Positions 8,816-18,710 of a stretch of 64,000 bases of DNA are shown piece after piece. The stretch lies in the NCBI GenBank assembly GCA_903642265.1, contig CAHJWN010000004.1, forward strand, positions 38,017 to 102,016, read 5' to 3'. The notes under the pieces are model-generated. The model had not been told where the DNA came from, ran no database searches, and saw only the letters and a list, made by a program, of their open reading frames with translations. How positions within the stretch are numbered: the stretch's first letter is position 1; every line of letters starts with the position of its first letter. The position numbers were made by a program, and so were the translations under genes. This stretch comes from Acidobacteriaceae bacterium (GTDB taxonomy: Bacteria > Acidobacteriota > Terriglobia > Terriglobales > Acidobacteriaceae).

Positions 8816-8952
8816 AAACCTGGTTACCCGTTTCGTATTCTGGTAATGGGAACAAGAAGATGGATGTTCCACTTAGTCATTAGGTTGGTTTCCCAGCCCT
8901 TGATTGCAACTTTCGACGTAGCGGGTTGACAAAAGTAAAAGCAATCCCGCAC

Positions 8953-9729
8953 TCAGAGTGCGCCCGCCCGCTCTACGTGCGTCCCAGGTGCTGTACGGAA
9001 AGTACGAGGAAGATCAATGCGGATGCGAAAGCGCAGCCAGGTCAGACGTCCCAGTGGAGTGGCCACACCGTCAGCAGGCTGATCCACCTGGCGAGCGCTC
9101 GAATTTGCATGTACTGCGACGAGCGAAGCAGCCCTGGTCTGATCTCCTGTACCCTGCACCAGATGTGCATCAAGAATTAATAACTTCGCCTCCGGCGCAT
9201 AACTAACCAGGAGCGCAAGGCGGGATTCTGTAGCACGCATCTGAGGTGCAGCGTTGGGCCCGGCTTGGGCGAGCCTCTGATACTCGTCATAGACACGCGA
9301 CAGCTCATCGAATGATGAGCGGTCGGCAGCGAACCGGAAGTTACGTGGATTCCATCCGAGCGCATCCTGAGCGCGGAAGCTGAAATCCGTACTGATGAGG
9401 AGCGGGCTGACAGACTGGTAGGGAGGCGTGGCAAGTTCGGCATAGTCGTGCGCGCCACGCGGACCTGCTACCGGTACGACACGCAGAACCCATCCGGATG
9501 CAATCGGCTCGAGCAGAACCTTCAGGCCATTGCCAATGACGCGCTCAAAAGCCTGTCCACTTTTCACGTCACCATCAATGACCGCAACACGATGAACCTG
9601 TTTTGCGGCACCGGGATTGCCAGCCGAAGATACCGCGCGTTGGGCCTGTAAGTGCGATGAGGGCTGCACGAGCAGGCAAAGAAAACCGACAAACCATTCA
9701 GCTCTAATGTTCCTCGACTTAGCGCCCAT
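8953..9729 (-). CDS. Secreted protein of unknown function, translationally coupled to glnD
   Basis: 258 aa. A signal peptide is visible (WFVGFLCLLVQPSSHLQA). I recognise no family. The mature part has a short domain around residues 45-110 (VHRVAVIDGDVKSGQAFERV, LKVLLEPIASGWVLRVVPV), then a helical segment (SFDELSRVYDEYQRLAQ) and SYAPEAKLLILDAHL near residue 185. The start ATG 9729 lies inside the end of glnD (11-nt overlap), with GAGGA just upstream, so it is probably coupled to glnD translation. That pairing with a cytosolic nitrogen sensor is odd for an exported protein and may be only positional. Confidence 0.6.
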   Translation of the reverse strand: MGAKSRNIRAEWFVGFLCLLVQPSSHLQAQRAVSSAGNPGAAKQVHRVAVIDGDVKSGQAFERVIGNGLKVLLEPIASGWVLRVVPVAGPRGAHDYAELATPPYQSVSPLLISTDFSFRAQDALGWNPRNFRFAADRSSFDELSRVYDEYQRLAQAGPNAAPQMRATESRLALLVSYAPEAKLLILDAHLVQGTGDQTRAASLVAVHANSSARQVDQPADGVATPLGRLTWLRFRIRIDLPRTFRTAPGTHVERAGAL

Positions 9730-12463
9730 GTTCCTCGATCGCTTTCAGAAGGCTGGAACGAAGCTCTTCCTCCTCTGGCTGATTCAGCTTGGCACCGCGC
9801 CGGGTCACATAGAAGACATCGATTGCTGTCTCGCCTTCAGTGTCGACGAGAGCGACATCAATGTTGCATTGGAACGCCGCCAGCGTCAGGCCAAGCGCTC
9901 GCAGCAGGCCGGGTGTATCCTGCGCCACCACTTGCACAAGGGTGCTGTTCGCCGAGGCAATATCGTTAAAGTCGATCCGCGCCTGCACCGTTAACATCGG
10001 CGGTTTACGGCGTCGACGTCGACGCCCGTGCAGCAAGGTTTCTACCGGAATCACGCCGCTGACGACGTTGTGCACACTTTCAATAAATCGCTCGCGCTCG
10101 GAGGCGTTCATCTCCAGCGTGTGGAACGCATCAGTAAAGCGAAAGCTGTCGAGCACCACTCCCTGCCGGTTCGCGAACGCGTCGGCCGTGATGATGTTCA
10201 TACCCCAGGCGGCGAGCGCTCCGGCCATATTAGCGAAGAGTTGTGGCCGGTCCGGCGTGATCAGTGTAATCTCATTGACGCTCGGCGAGTAGATGAACTC
10301 GAGCTGAACGTTGTCCTCGGCAAATCGAGTGGAACGTTCGAAGTGCGCGCGAACTTGTTCCGGCGTACGCGTACTGAGATAGCGCGCTGGCAAACCTTCG
10401 AGGAATGCCTCCACTTCTGCCTTTCGGCCGGGAATGGCGGCGGTGATGCGAAGTACATGCTCGTTCTCGCGGCGTCCACCGACGCGCTCTTCGTCCACAT
10501 TGCGGTCGAGGAAATTCGAAGTTGCGAGGTAAAGCCGCCACAGATTTTCTGCTTTCCATGGCGTAAGCGCGTCCGGATGGACGGCCTGGATATCGGCATA
10601 GGTAAACAGCGTCAGCATGCGAAGCGCCTCGGGCGTCTGCACCTTTGCGGCAAAAGCGCGGACCGTGTCCGTGTCGAAGATGTCGCGGCGCAGAGCGGCT
10701 GACATTTCGAGATGGCTGCCAACCAGGCGAAGCACAAGATTGCTCTCATAGCCATCCAGGCCAAGCCGGGAGAGAACACTCTCGGTCATACGCACACTCT
10801 CTTTGGCGTGGTCCCCAGTGCTGCGGCCTTTCCCAGTGTCGTGGAGCAGGGCGACAAGATAAAGCAGCCCGGGCTGCTGCAGATCACGCAGAAGCTGGCC
10901 AAAGCGCGATGACCACTCCTCCATGGGATGATTGGGTTTTTCCGGTGAACGTGAGGAGGCAGGCCGGTCGGGGTGGGGTGGAGGCTGCACTTCAAGATGA
11001 TGAAGTGTGTCGATAAGGACAAAAGTGTGCTCGTCCACTGTGTAGCGATGGTAAGCGTCGCGAATCACAAGCGCGTCGATGCCATGGAACTCCGGAATGA
11101 GGAGTTCCAGTATTCCGAGTGCATGCATTGCTCGCAGGGCTCTGCCGGCAAAGCGGCCAGAGAGAATGATTTCGATGTGTCGCCAGAGGGTGATGCCCTC
11201 TTCCAACTCGCCTGAAAGGATGGGTAGCGCCTGGGAGAGACGCTCTTCCGCATCGAGACCGAGCCGATATCCTGAGCGGGAGATGGCTTCAAACATGCGC
11301 AGAACGGTCTCGGGTATGTGAGCAGGATCGTTGCTGCCAATATTGGAGTGCTCTACCTCTTCTGCCGCTGTCTCAAAGAGGACAGCTCCGTGCAGGATGC
11401 TCAAACCGGGTAGAGCTGAATCCGGTTTACTGTGGGGCGTTGGGCCGAACTCTCCACGATAAGCGGCCCCGGCGAGCCGTGCAAGTGGACCGGGCCGCGA
11501 CACCGGGGTCGGGATCTCATCTAACGTCTGAATTGTCTTGCGTTCGATCACGCGCGCATTCCGAAAATACAGCCGCATCCAGTAAGCGGCTTCGGGGCTC
11601 GTATTGCCGCGCCTGGCTAACCCGATTGCTGCGGCCGCGGCAGCATCCTGGGCCTGCCAATCGAGGGTGTTGTCGTCACGTTCATGACGAAAGTGGAGGA
11701 AGCACCGTACAAGTTGCAAAAACGCAGTAGCATCGTGAAATTCGGCCTGTTCAAGCACCGCACTTGGCTCGGTCGCCTTGCTGCCGTTGAGCAACCGCGC
11801 TACCCAGCCGCAGACGTGAACATCACGCAACCCGCCAGGACAGTCTTTGACATTCGGTTCAAGATGAAAGAGGGTACCGCCGTATTTTGCATGACGAGCA
11901 AGTGTGATCTCGCTGAGGCGCTGAAGAATGGCATTGTGTTCGCGCTCGAACAGCTTTGGCAATGACTGCTTACTGAAGCGTGTGTAGAGGTCCTCGTCGC
12001 CGCACAGAACGCGCTGATCGAGCAAGGCTAAAGCAAACTCAGTGTTTTCGGGATCGAAGCGCTCGCATTCAATCAGCTTGCGCGTGACCGGCGACACTCG
12101 TAGGCCACAGTCCCAGAGCGACTGGCTCATCCGACGAATAGGATCTTTGAACGTCTTCTCAATAGCCTTGTCAGAGAGCTTGGAGTCGAGAAGAAAGAGC
12201 AGATCTACATCAGAATAAGGGAACAGCTCCCTGCGACCATACCCACCAACTGCGACCAGCGTGACGCCTTTGGCGAGGACAGACTCGCGTTCGACGGCTA
12301 TCTGCCATAGGTAGAGCACCAGCGCGTCGACAGCATCAGATCGCCGACGCAGGGTCTGTGTTCCTGAGGCTCCACCTGCAAACGCGGAGGCGATCGTCCG
12401 CATCGTCTGCTGGTATACCTCACGCATCCCGTCGTCGATTGAATGGGTTGGTTCGTTGGACAT
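9719..12463 (-). CDS. glnD: Bifunctional PII uridylyltransferase / uridylyl-removing enzyme
   Basis: GlnD uridylylates PII when glutamine is low and removes UMP when it is high. 914 aa from ATG 12463; a TTG at 12481 would add six residues. Domains in order: nucleotidyltransferase with GGYGRRELFPYSDVDLLFL (catalytic G-x-G...D-x-D) near residues 80-100; GlnE/UTase linker with NVKDCPGGLRDVH; HD hydrolase domain with LLHDTGKGRSTGDH near residue 560; two C-terminal ACT domains (ITLITPDRPQLFANMAGALA; VVAQDTPGLLRALGLTL) that bind glutamine. The ACT domains are separated by a basic GRRRRRRKPP stretch. Lies 107 nt downstream of glnB, consistent with a nitrogen-signalling operon. Confidence 0.95.
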   Translation of the reverse strand: MSNEPTHSIDDGMREVYQQTMRTIASAFAGGASGTQTLRRRSDAVDALVLYLWQIAVERESVLAKGVTLVAVGGYGRRELFPYSDVDLLFLLDSKLSDKAIEKTFKDPIRRMSQSLWDCGLRVSPVTRKLIECERFDPENTEFALALLDQRVLCGDEDLYTRFSKQSLPKLFEREHNAILQRLSEITLARHAKYGGTLFHLEPNVKDCPGGLRDVHVCGWVARLLNGSKATEPSAVLEQAEFHDATAFLQLVRCFLHFRHERDDNTLDWQAQDAAAAAAIGLARRGNTSPEAAYWMRLYFRNARVIERKTIQTLDEIPTPVSRPGPLARLAGAAYRGEFGPTPHSKPDSALPGLSILHGAVLFETAAEEVEHSNIGSNDPAHIPETVLRMFEAISRSGYRLGLDAEERLSQALPILSGELEEGITLWRHIEIILSGRFAGRALRAMHALGILELLIPEFHGIDALVIRDAYHRYTVDEHTFVLIDTLHHLEVQPPPHPDRPASSRSPEKPNHPMEEWSSRFGQLLRDLQQPGLLYLVALLHDTGKGRSTGDHAKESVRMTESVLSRLGLDGYESNLVLRLVGSHLEMSAALRRDIFDTDTVRAFAAKVQTPEALRMLTLFTYADIQAVHPDALTPWKAENLWRLYLATSNFLDRNVDEERVGGRRENEHVLRITAAIPGRKAEVEAFLEGLPARYLSTRTPEQVRAHFERSTRFAEDNVQLEFIYSPSVNEITLITPDRPQLFANMAGALAAWGMNIITADAFANRQGVVLDSFRFTDAFHTLEMNASERERFIESVHNVVSGVIPVETLLHGRRRRRRKPPMLTVQARIDFNDIASANSTLVQVVAQDTPGLLRALGLTLAAFQCNIDVALVDTEGETAIDVFYVTRRGAKLNQPEEEELRSSLLKAIEEHGR

Positions 12464-12570
12464 AGGGGAGAAGGACGGCAAATTAGTTCGTCGAACTCAG
12501 CAGGGCTTTCGACTACATTACACGGAGTGAAACTCGCCGCAATGCGCTTTCTTCACAGCTGCCGGGGCAG

Positions 12571-12909
12571 CTAAAGGGCAATATCGCCGCGCTCGTCATT
12601 TCGGATGCGGATAGCTTCATCGACGCGGGTGACGAAAATCTTGCCGTCGCCAATTGTGCCGGTGCGGGCTGCGGAGATAATCGCCTGGATGGCCTTTTCG
12701 GCTCGATCGTCGCTGGTTACCAGTTCGAGTTTGATCTTCGGCAGCAGGTCAACCGAATATTCGCGGCCACGATAGAACTCGGTGTGGCCCTTTTGCCGGC
12801 CATGTCCGCGTGCCTCAAGAATGGTCATGCCTTCGACTCCGACCTCGAGCAATGCGTCCTTTACTGCGTCCAGCTTCGATGGCTGAATCACTGCCTCGAT
12901 CTTTGTCAT
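12571..12909 (-). CDS. glnB: Nitrogen regulatory protein P-II
   Basis: 112 aa, full-length PII. Signals nitrogen, energy and 2-oxoglutarate status to partners such as glutamine synthetase regulation and transporters. The T-loop contains Tyr51 in YRGREYSVDLLPK, the residue uridylylated by GlnD, whose gene follows. The C-terminal signature GTIGDGKIFVTRVDEAIRIR is complete. GGAG lies 5 nt before ATG 12909. No amtB or glnA is adjacent, so GlnB versus GlnK naming rests on sequence only. Confidence 0.93.
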   Translation of the reverse strand: MTKIEAVIQPSKLDAVKDALLEVGVEGMTILEARGHGRQKGHTEFYRGREYSVDLLPKIKLELVTSDDRAEKAIQAIISAARTGTIGDGKIFVTRVDEAIRIRNDERGDIAL

Positions 12910-12983
12910 TTCATCTCCACATCTACATTAGCCCAAGCGGCAGCATTGCAGTGCACAGACGTCTTACACACGAAACTGTCCGG

Positions 12984-13997
12984 TTAGTGTGGGACGGGCG
13001 CAGGCGGTGCATCGGTCCCGGCGGCGAGTCCACGTTCGCGCATCCACTTGATCAGCAGGTCAGGCCAGATATTCAGTTGTGGATTGCCAGAGGCAAGCCC
13101 GGCGCCATGATTCCCGTGCTGAAAGAGGTGCATCTCCGCTGGTACACCTGCCTTCACCAATGCCGAGTAGAAGGCGACGCTGTTCATCACGGGCACTACG
13201 CCGTCGTCGGTCGTGGCAAAGATAAATGTTGGTGGCGTGTCCTTCGTCACCTGGGTCTCGTCGGACAGGTTCGCCAGAAGCGCCTGCGTGGGATCGTCAC
13301 CGAGGAGGTACTTACGCGAGGAGCCATGCACATTCGGCACCATCAGGGTTATGACCGGATACGCAAGGATAAGGAAGTCCGGGCGGCAGGACTGGCGTTC
13401 GACCGGGTCAGCGGAGAAGGCAGCGCCGGCGTCGTAGTGAGTCGCAGCAGTCGCAGCAAGATGCCCGCCAGCGGAGAAGCCCCACATCCCAAGGTGGTCA
13501 GGCGCAACCGCGTAGTCTTTGGCGTTTGAGCGAACAAGACGTAGCGCACGCTGTGCATCGCCAAGCTCGATGGGGTGGTGATAGACCGGGCCAAGACGAT
13601 ACTTCAGCACGAAAGCGGCCACTCCACGGTCGTTCAGCCAGTGGGCGATGTCTTCGCCCTCATGCTTCATTGAGAGGTTGGAGTATCCTCCGCCAGGCGC
13701 AATTAGAACGCCAGTACTTGTCGTGTTCTTTGCAGGCAGGAAAACAGTGATCGTCGGGGTGTCTCCGGGTGTCTTGCCGACGGCTCTCGGCGCGCCTCCG
13801 GGCCAGAGGAGAATCGTCTTGCCGTGATCGGAGGCATCCAGCTTCGCCGCAGCGGCCGGCTGCGATGATGCAGGCCTGGACGCAGGTGCCTGCGCGTAAA
13901 TAGTACAAGTAGCAGGAAGGCAGGAGATGCACAGAAGGAGGACCCTAAATGCCAGTTTCTGCAACCACCCAATCCTTTCCATCCAAGCGTTGACCAC
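12984..13997 (-). CDS. Secreted alpha/beta hydrolase (esterase/lipase, BD-FAE-like)
   Basis: About 337 aa with an N-terminal signal peptide (LAFRVLLLCISCLPATCTIYA). Catalytic features: oxyanion loop region APGGGYSNL, nucleophile elbow GFSAGGHLAA (G-x-S-x-G), acid in ATTDDGVVPV and histidine in QHGNHGAGL. This arrangement is seen in acetyl-xylan, pectin and feruloyl esterases and related carboxylesterases. Start taken as GTG 13997 (GGAG 7 nt upstream); ATG 13982 is the alternative and keeps the signal peptide. Divergent from gmhA, with about 110 nt between the two starts. Substrate not determinable; de-acylation of plant polysaccharide is a reasonable guess for this lineage. Confidence 0.8.
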   Translation of the reverse strand: MVNAWMERIGWLQKLAFRVLLLCISCLPATCTIYAQAPASRPASSQPAAAAKLDASDHGKTILLWPGGAPRAVGKTPGDTPTITVFLPAKNTTSTGVLIAPGGGYSNLSMKHEGEDIAHWLNDRGVAAFVLKYRLGPVYHHPIELGDAQRALRLVRSNAKDYAVAPDHLGMWGFSAGGHLAATAATHYDAGAAFSADPVERQSCRPDFLILAYPVITLMVPNVHGSSRKYLLGDDPTQALLANLSDETQVTKDTPPTFIFATTDDGVVPVMNSVAFYSALVKAGVPAEMHLFQHGNHGAGLASGNPQLNIWPDLLIKWMRERGLAAGTDAPPAPVPH

Positions 13998-14110
13998 TAA
14001 CAACTCCAAAAGGGGAATGCTGCGCCTCCAGATCCGCGCCGATGCGCTCCGTATAAACTTCAGGCTTACGGGACACGATTGCAACTCAGCTTAAAAATGC
14101 TGGAGGCACG

Positions 14111-14740
14111 TTGAGCAATTCTGAAGTTTCGATGAAGGCGCTTGTGCAAAGGCAGCTTGGGTATTCGATTGCAACACTGCAGGCTGTACGCGCGGACGAA
14201 TCGATAGCCGAGACGATCGTGCGACTGAGCGAGATAACGGCCGCTTCGATGAAAACCGGCGGGAAGCTGCTGGTTGCTGGCAATGGTGGCTCGGCCGCAG
14301 ACGCGCAACACCTGGTCGCCGAGTTCGTGGGGCGGCTGGTTGTAAATCGGCCAGCGCTGCGAGCTGTCGCGCTAACCACCGATACGTCGATCCTGACCGC
14401 TGTCGGCAATGATTTCTCGTTTGAACATGTGATTGAACGACAGGTTGAGGCTCTTGGGGCACATGGCGACATCTTCTTAGGGATCTCTACGTCGGGCAAC
14501 TCAAGAAATATCTTAAGGGCGGCCAGTCTTGCAAAAAAGATGGGGCTGACAACGGTTGGCTTTTCTGGAAACGATGGCGGCGAGTTGGCCCGGATTTGCG
14601 ACCTTAGCATCGTCGTGCCAAGCAACGTAACCATGAACATCCAGGAGGCGCACCTGGCGCTTGAACACATCTTCTGCATGCTCGTCGAGCTCTGCTACTT
14701 CGGTCCGGAGTTCGGTCAGCAACCCGCAGCAGATGGATAA
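14111..14740 (+). CDS. gmhA: Phosphoheptose (sedoheptulose-7-phosphate) isomerase
   Basis: Converts sedoheptulose 7-phosphate to D-glycero-D-manno-heptose 7-phosphate, the first step to LPS core heptose. 209 aa, one SIS domain: GKLLVAGNGGSAADAQHLVAE near residues 50-72 (phosphate-binding Ser and zinc/catalytic His), GISTSGNSRNI near 125-135 and EAHLALEHIFCMLVE at the C-terminal catalytic helix. Start is TTG 14111 with GGAGG 4 nt upstream. No other heptose genes are adjacent. Confidence 0.9.
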   Translation: MSNSEVSMKALVQRQLGYSIATLQAVRADESIAETIVRLSEITAASMKTGGKLLVAGNGGSAADAQHLVAEFVGRLVVNRPALRAVALTTDTSILTAVGNDFSFEHVIERQVEALGAHGDIFLGISTSGNSRNILRAASLAKKMGLTTVGFSGNDGGELARICDLSIVVPSNVTMNIQEAHLALEHIFCMLVELCYFGPEFGQQPAADG

Positions 14741-14797
14741 CCCGCGCCAAGATCGTAGACCCGCAGCCGGTCGTTCTGTAGAGGTCGTCTAGTCAGC

Positions 14798-16450
14798 ATG
14801 GCGGACGCGTATGCTGGAAAATGGATGCCTGAGAGCCAACTTCATTTTGTAGAACTTGTCCTCGTGACGCTGGTCGTGTTCGTTGCTTTACTGGCGGCGC
14901 TTGCGGCCAAGATGAAGGTTCCGTACCCGATCATGCTGGTACTGGGCGGACTCGCACTGAGCTTTGTTCCAATTTTCCCTAATATCTCGTTGCGGCCCGA
15001 CTTTGTCTTTCTGGTGATTCTTCCGCCACTGCTCTTCGCTGCCGCGCTGCAGACTTCATGGCGGGAGTTCAGATTCAATCTCGTCAGCATCTCCATGCTG
15101 GCCTTCGGGCTGGTTGCGTTTACCGTGGCCGGGGTCGCAATCGCAGCACACTTCTTTCTTGCAGGATTCGACTGGCGTACCGGTGCTGTTCTTGGTGCAG
15201 TGGTCAGTACCACGGATGCGATTGCCATTGGCGCGATCGCCAAACGCATCGGTCTGCCGCAGTCTTTGCTCGACGTAATTGAAGGCGAAAGTCTTCTAAA
15301 CGACGCCACCGGTTTGCTCGCCCTGGAATTTAGCGTGGCGTTGGTCGTCTCAGGCACGGTGCCGTCTGTGTGGAACGGCGTTGGGAGATTGATCCTGATG
15401 GTTTTTGGCGGCATCCTGTCCGGGCTGATCGTTGGCAGAGTTGTGCAGACGCTGCAGCGTCCGGTACAAGGCACCGCGTTGCAAATCATGATCTCGCTCG
15501 CGACACCCTACTGCGCGTATTTGCTGGGCGAAGGCATTCATGCTTCAGGAGTGCTTGCAACCGTGGCCTGTGGACTGTACGTCGGCCGCCGCGCATCGAC
15601 GACATTCACTTCTGAGGCACGGCTTGAAGGGCATGCCGTGTGGAGCACGATCGATTTCATCCTGAACGGCTTTGTCTTCATCCTGATCGGACTGCAGCTT
15701 CCGACGGTGCTACCGGGCATGCGGCCTTTGAACTGGCCTCATATGCTGCTGGCTGCGGCCTTTCTATCGCTTCTGTTGATTGTGCTGCGCATGATCTGGA
15801 TCTTTCCCGGCGCACGCATCGCGAACTTAATACGGCGGAAAATGCTGGGGCAACATATCCAGCAGCCATCGCGTAATCAGCTGGTCGTGCTTGGCTGGAG
15901 CGGTCTTCGCGGCGTTCTTACGCTGGCCGCGGCGCTCTCACTGCCAGAGAACACTTCAAGTGGGGAGCTATTTCCGCACCGCGATATGATTCTCTTTCTC
16001 GCCTTTTCTGTCATCGTGGTGACGCTGGTCGGGCAGGGGCTTTCGCTACCCTACCTGACGCGCCGGCTCAACGTATGCGCGGCGAATAACACCAGCATGG
16101 AAGAAAACGCAGCCCGCCATGCATTGCTCTCCGCAGCTCTTGAAGAATTAGGGCAGATGAAGGAGCAAGCTGGTGCTTCCGACGGTCGGCAACGCGTCCT
16201 CGAACTGCTCGATCACACGTACACCCAGCGGCTTGAAGCAGTGCAACGCGAGGAGAGTCGCGATTCGGAGGCAGGTGACACAGAAAGGACACCTGACATG
16301 CAGACCTTCTCCGACCTGGCTAGCAAACTGCGAAATACGGAGCGTGCTGAGTTATTGCGTCTGCAGGCGTCAGGCCGAGTAGGCGACATCACACTTCGAA
16401 AACTGGAACGCGAACTGGATCTTCTTGACCTGAGATGGCCCTTGCACTGA
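14798..16450 (+). CDS. CPA1-family Na+/H+ antiporter
   Basis: 550 aa, about 12 membrane helices over residues 15-420, followed by a cytosolic helical tail of about 125 residues rich in charged residues. Family motifs: ILPPLLFAAAL, VVSTTDAIAIGAIAKR (ion-site Asp), EGESLLNDATGLLALE (the ND pair) and GWSGLRGVLTLAAALSLP. Exchanges protons for Na+ (or K+) across the inner membrane. ATG 14798 is used; ATG 14825 is a possible shorter start and neither has a strong ribosome site. 57 nt after gmhA, so a shared transcript is possible. Confidence 0.88.
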   Translation: MADAYAGKWMPESQLHFVELVLVTLVVFVALLAALAAKMKVPYPIMLVLGGLALSFVPIFPNISLRPDFVFLVILPPLLFAAALQTSWREFRFNLVSISMLAFGLVAFTVAGVAIAAHFFLAGFDWRTGAVLGAVVSTTDAIAIGAIAKRIGLPQSLLDVIEGESLLNDATGLLALEFSVALVVSGTVPSVWNGVGRLILMVFGGILSGLIVGRVVQTLQRPVQGTALQIMISLATPYCAYLLGEGIHASGVLATVACGLYVGRRASTTFTSEARLEGHAVWSTIDFILNGFVFILIGLQLPTVLPGMRPLNWPHMLLAAAFLSLLLIVLRMIWIFPGARIANLIRRKMLGQHIQQPSRNQLVVLGWSGLRGVLTLAAALSLPENTSSGELFPHRDMILFLAFSVIVVTLVGQGLSLPYLTRRLNVCAANNTSMEENAARHALLSAALEELGQMKEQAGASDGRQRVLELLDHTYTQRLEAVQREESRDSEAGDTERTPDMQTFSDLASKLRNTERAELLRLQASGRVGDITLRKLERELDLLDLRWPLH

Positions 16451-16561
16451 CGACCGCCAGACATATGTTGACGCCATGCCTCAGGTGCATTTCGTCTCGA
16501 CAACTTGGCGGGAATCTGCATCTACGTTAGTGAAGCGTCCAAAAAAAATTGGGTGAGGCAG

Positions 16562-18706
16562 ATGAACTACACGTTACTTCCAGGCAGACCGTACCCCCTT
16601 GGGGCAAAATGCAACGACAAAGGGACGAATTTCGCCCTCTATTCCGAACATGCCACGGGTGTGCAGGTGTGTCTGTTTGATGAACAGGGAAATCAGACCG
16701 ATTGTGTAGACTTGAAAGAGCGCACCGCTTTCGTATGGCATGGGCTGATTCGCGGCATCGAGGCCGGGCAGCGCTACGGCTATCGCGTAGATGGCCCATG
16801 GAACCCGGAACAGGGCGATCGCTTCAACGCTTCCAAGCTGCTGGTGGACCCATATGCGGAGGCAATCTGCGGCAAGGTTGATTGGAAGGCCCCGGTTTTT
16901 GCGTATAAGGTCGAAGAAGGCAACGACCTAATCAAATGTGACCGGGACGACGCGTACGGAATGCCCAAATCGGTTGTCGTCGATCACGCGTTCGACTGGG
17001 GCAATGATTCAGCTCCACAAACGCCGCTCGCGGACTCCGTAATCTACGAGATGCACGTTAAGGGCTTCTCCGTTCGAAATCCTAACGTCCCCGAGAAACT
17101 ACGCGGAACCTACGCCGGCGTGGGGCACCAAGTCAGCATCGACTATCTGAAGAAATTAGGCATAACCGCCGTCGAGCTACTTCCTGTTCATCATTTCATT
17201 GATTCGGGCCATCTCGTCGACAAAGGACTGAGCAATTACTGGGGATATAACACGCTCGGCTTCTTTGCTCCCATGGCGCGCTACAGTTCGTGCGGTGACA
17301 CCGGCGGCCAGGTGAATGAGTTCAAGCAGATGGTTAAGAACCTTCACGCAGCAGGTATCGAGGTCATTCTTGACGTCGTTTATAACCACACCTGTGAAGG
17401 CAACCAGATGGGGCCTACACTCTGCTTCAAGGGCGTTTGCAACACGACGTACTATCGAGCGGTGCAGGACAACCCTCGTTTTTACATGGATTATACCGGC
17501 ACAGGTAATACCTTGAATGTACGCAATCCGCAGGTATTGAAGCTGTTGATGGACTCGCTACGCTACTGGGTCACAGAGATGCATGTCGATGGTTTCCGCT
17601 TCGACCTTGCATCCACTCTGGCACGTGAGTTGCACGATGTAAGCAAGCTGTCGAGCTTCTTCGACACCATTCACCAGGACCCTACTCTGGCTGACGTGAA
17701 GCTGATCGCCGAGCCTTGGGATGTTGGTGAAGGCGGCTACCAGGTAGGCAACTTCCCTGTACTGTGGGCAGAGTGGAACGGTATGTATCGGGACACGGTT
17801 CGAAAGTTTTGGAAGGGAGATGGTGGGCAACTCTCAGACCTGGCTTATCGGCTTACTGGCTCAAGCGATCTCTACCAGTTCGATGGACGCAAGCCTTATG
17901 CAAGCATCAACTTCATCACCGCACATGATGGCTTTACGCTTGACGACCTTGTGAGTTACAACGAAAAACACAATGAAGCCAACGGCGAAAACAACCAGGA
18001 CGGTGCAAGCGATAACGAAAGTTGGAACATGGGTGCGGAAGGGCCAACTGACGATCCCGAAATCAACAACATGCGGGAACGGCAAACGCGCAATTTCCTC
18101 ACTACGTTGTTGCTGAGTCAGGGAGTTCCAATGATCTCTGGTGGCGATGAGTTTGCCCGATCACAGATGGGCAACAACAACTCTTATTGCCAGGATAATG
18201 AACTGAACTGGTACGACTGGAATCTGGACGCGCCACGTAAGCGGCTGCTTGAGTTCACCGCCAAGCTGGTGCATCTGCGGCGCGAACATCCTAACCTTCA
18301 TCGGCGGAAGTTCTTCCAGGACCGCGTGATTCGTAAGACCGACGGCGAGGCAATCGTTCATGACCTCGCATGGTTCGGCACCAATGGCCAGGTCTTGGCA
18401 AACGAAGCGTGGAGTACGGAGTGGAACCGGTCACTCGCCATCCTGCTCAATGGCAATACGCTTCAGGTTAGCGATGATGAGGGGCGGCCAGTCGTTGACG
18501 ATAGCTTTCTGATCATGGTGAACGCAGCAAGTGAAGGCGTCGAGTTCACATTGCCGCCAACGCCAAATGGCGGACACTGGAGCCATTTGATCGACACTGA
18601 AAACATCGATGATCCATTTGCGACCGCGGAACTAGGGGACAAGGTCATTCTTGGCGGACGATCGATGATGGTGCTTACTGGACCGCAAGGGTCGCAAACC
18701 TTCTAA
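16562..18706 (+). CDS. glgX: Glycogen debranching enzyme (isoamylase-type GH13, GlgX/TreX)
   Basis: 714 aa. Hydrolyses alpha-1,6 branches of glycogen or limit dextrin. N-terminal CBM48-like domain ([20 protein letters not shown]), then a GH13 barrel with the four conserved regions: [19 protein letters not shown] (nucleophile Asp), LIAEPWDVG (acid/base Glu) and [18 protein letters not shown]. The C-terminal beta domain ends in [15 protein letters not shown] 16562 is preferred over an upstream in-frame start that adds 19 unconserved residues. No other glycogen or trehalose genes are in the window. It meets czcA tail-to-tail with a 4-nt gap and no terminator hairpin. Confidence 0.93.
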   Translation: MNYTLLPGRPYPLGAKCNDKGTNFALYSEHATGVQVCLFDEQGNQTDCVDLKERTAFVWHGLIRGIEAGQRYGYRVDGPWNPEQGDRFNASKLLVDPYAEAICGKVDWKAPVFAYKVEEGNDLIKCDRDDAYGMPKSVVVDHAFDWGNDSAPQTPLADSVIYEMHVKGFSVRNPNVPEKLRGTYAGVGHQVSIDYLKKLGITAVELLPVHHFIDSGHLVDKGLSNYWGYNTLGFFAPMARYSSCGDTGGQVNEFKQMVKNLHAAGIEVILDVVYNHTCEGNQMGPTLCFKGVCNTTYYRAVQDNPRFYMDYTGTGNTLNVRNPQVLKLLMDSLRYWVTEMHVDGFRFDLASTLARELHDVSKLSSFFDTIHQDPTLADVKLIAEPWDVGEGGYQVGNFPVLWAEWNGMYRDTVRKFWKGDGGQLSDLAYRLTGSSDLYQFDGRKPYASINFITAHDGFTLDDLVSYNEKHNEANGENNQDGASDNESWNMGAEGPTDDPEINNMRERQTRNFLTTLLLSQGVPMISGGDEFARSQMGNNNSYCQDNELNWYDWNLDAPRKRLLEFTAKLVHLRREHPNLHRRKFFQDRVIRKTDGEAIVHDLAWFGTNGQVLANEAWSTEWNRSLAILLNGNTLQVSDDEGRPVVDDSFLIMVNAASEGVEFTLPPTPNGGHWSHLIDTENIDDPFATAELGDKVILGGRSMMVLTGPQGSQTF

Positions 18707-18710
18707 GAAT

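Noticed and set aside
12557..12572. Hairpin AGCTGCC-2-GGCAGCT at the end of glnB
   Set aside because: Stem of 7 bp with a 2-nt centre and no T-tract; too weak to call a terminator or attenuator between glnB and glnD.
16467..16495. TTGACG upstream of glgX as a promoter
   Set aside because: A good -35 hexamer, but no acceptable -10 at 16-18 nt.
18707..18710. Terminator between glgX and czcA
   Set aside because: The convergent genes are 4 nt apart and no stem of useful length spans the junction.
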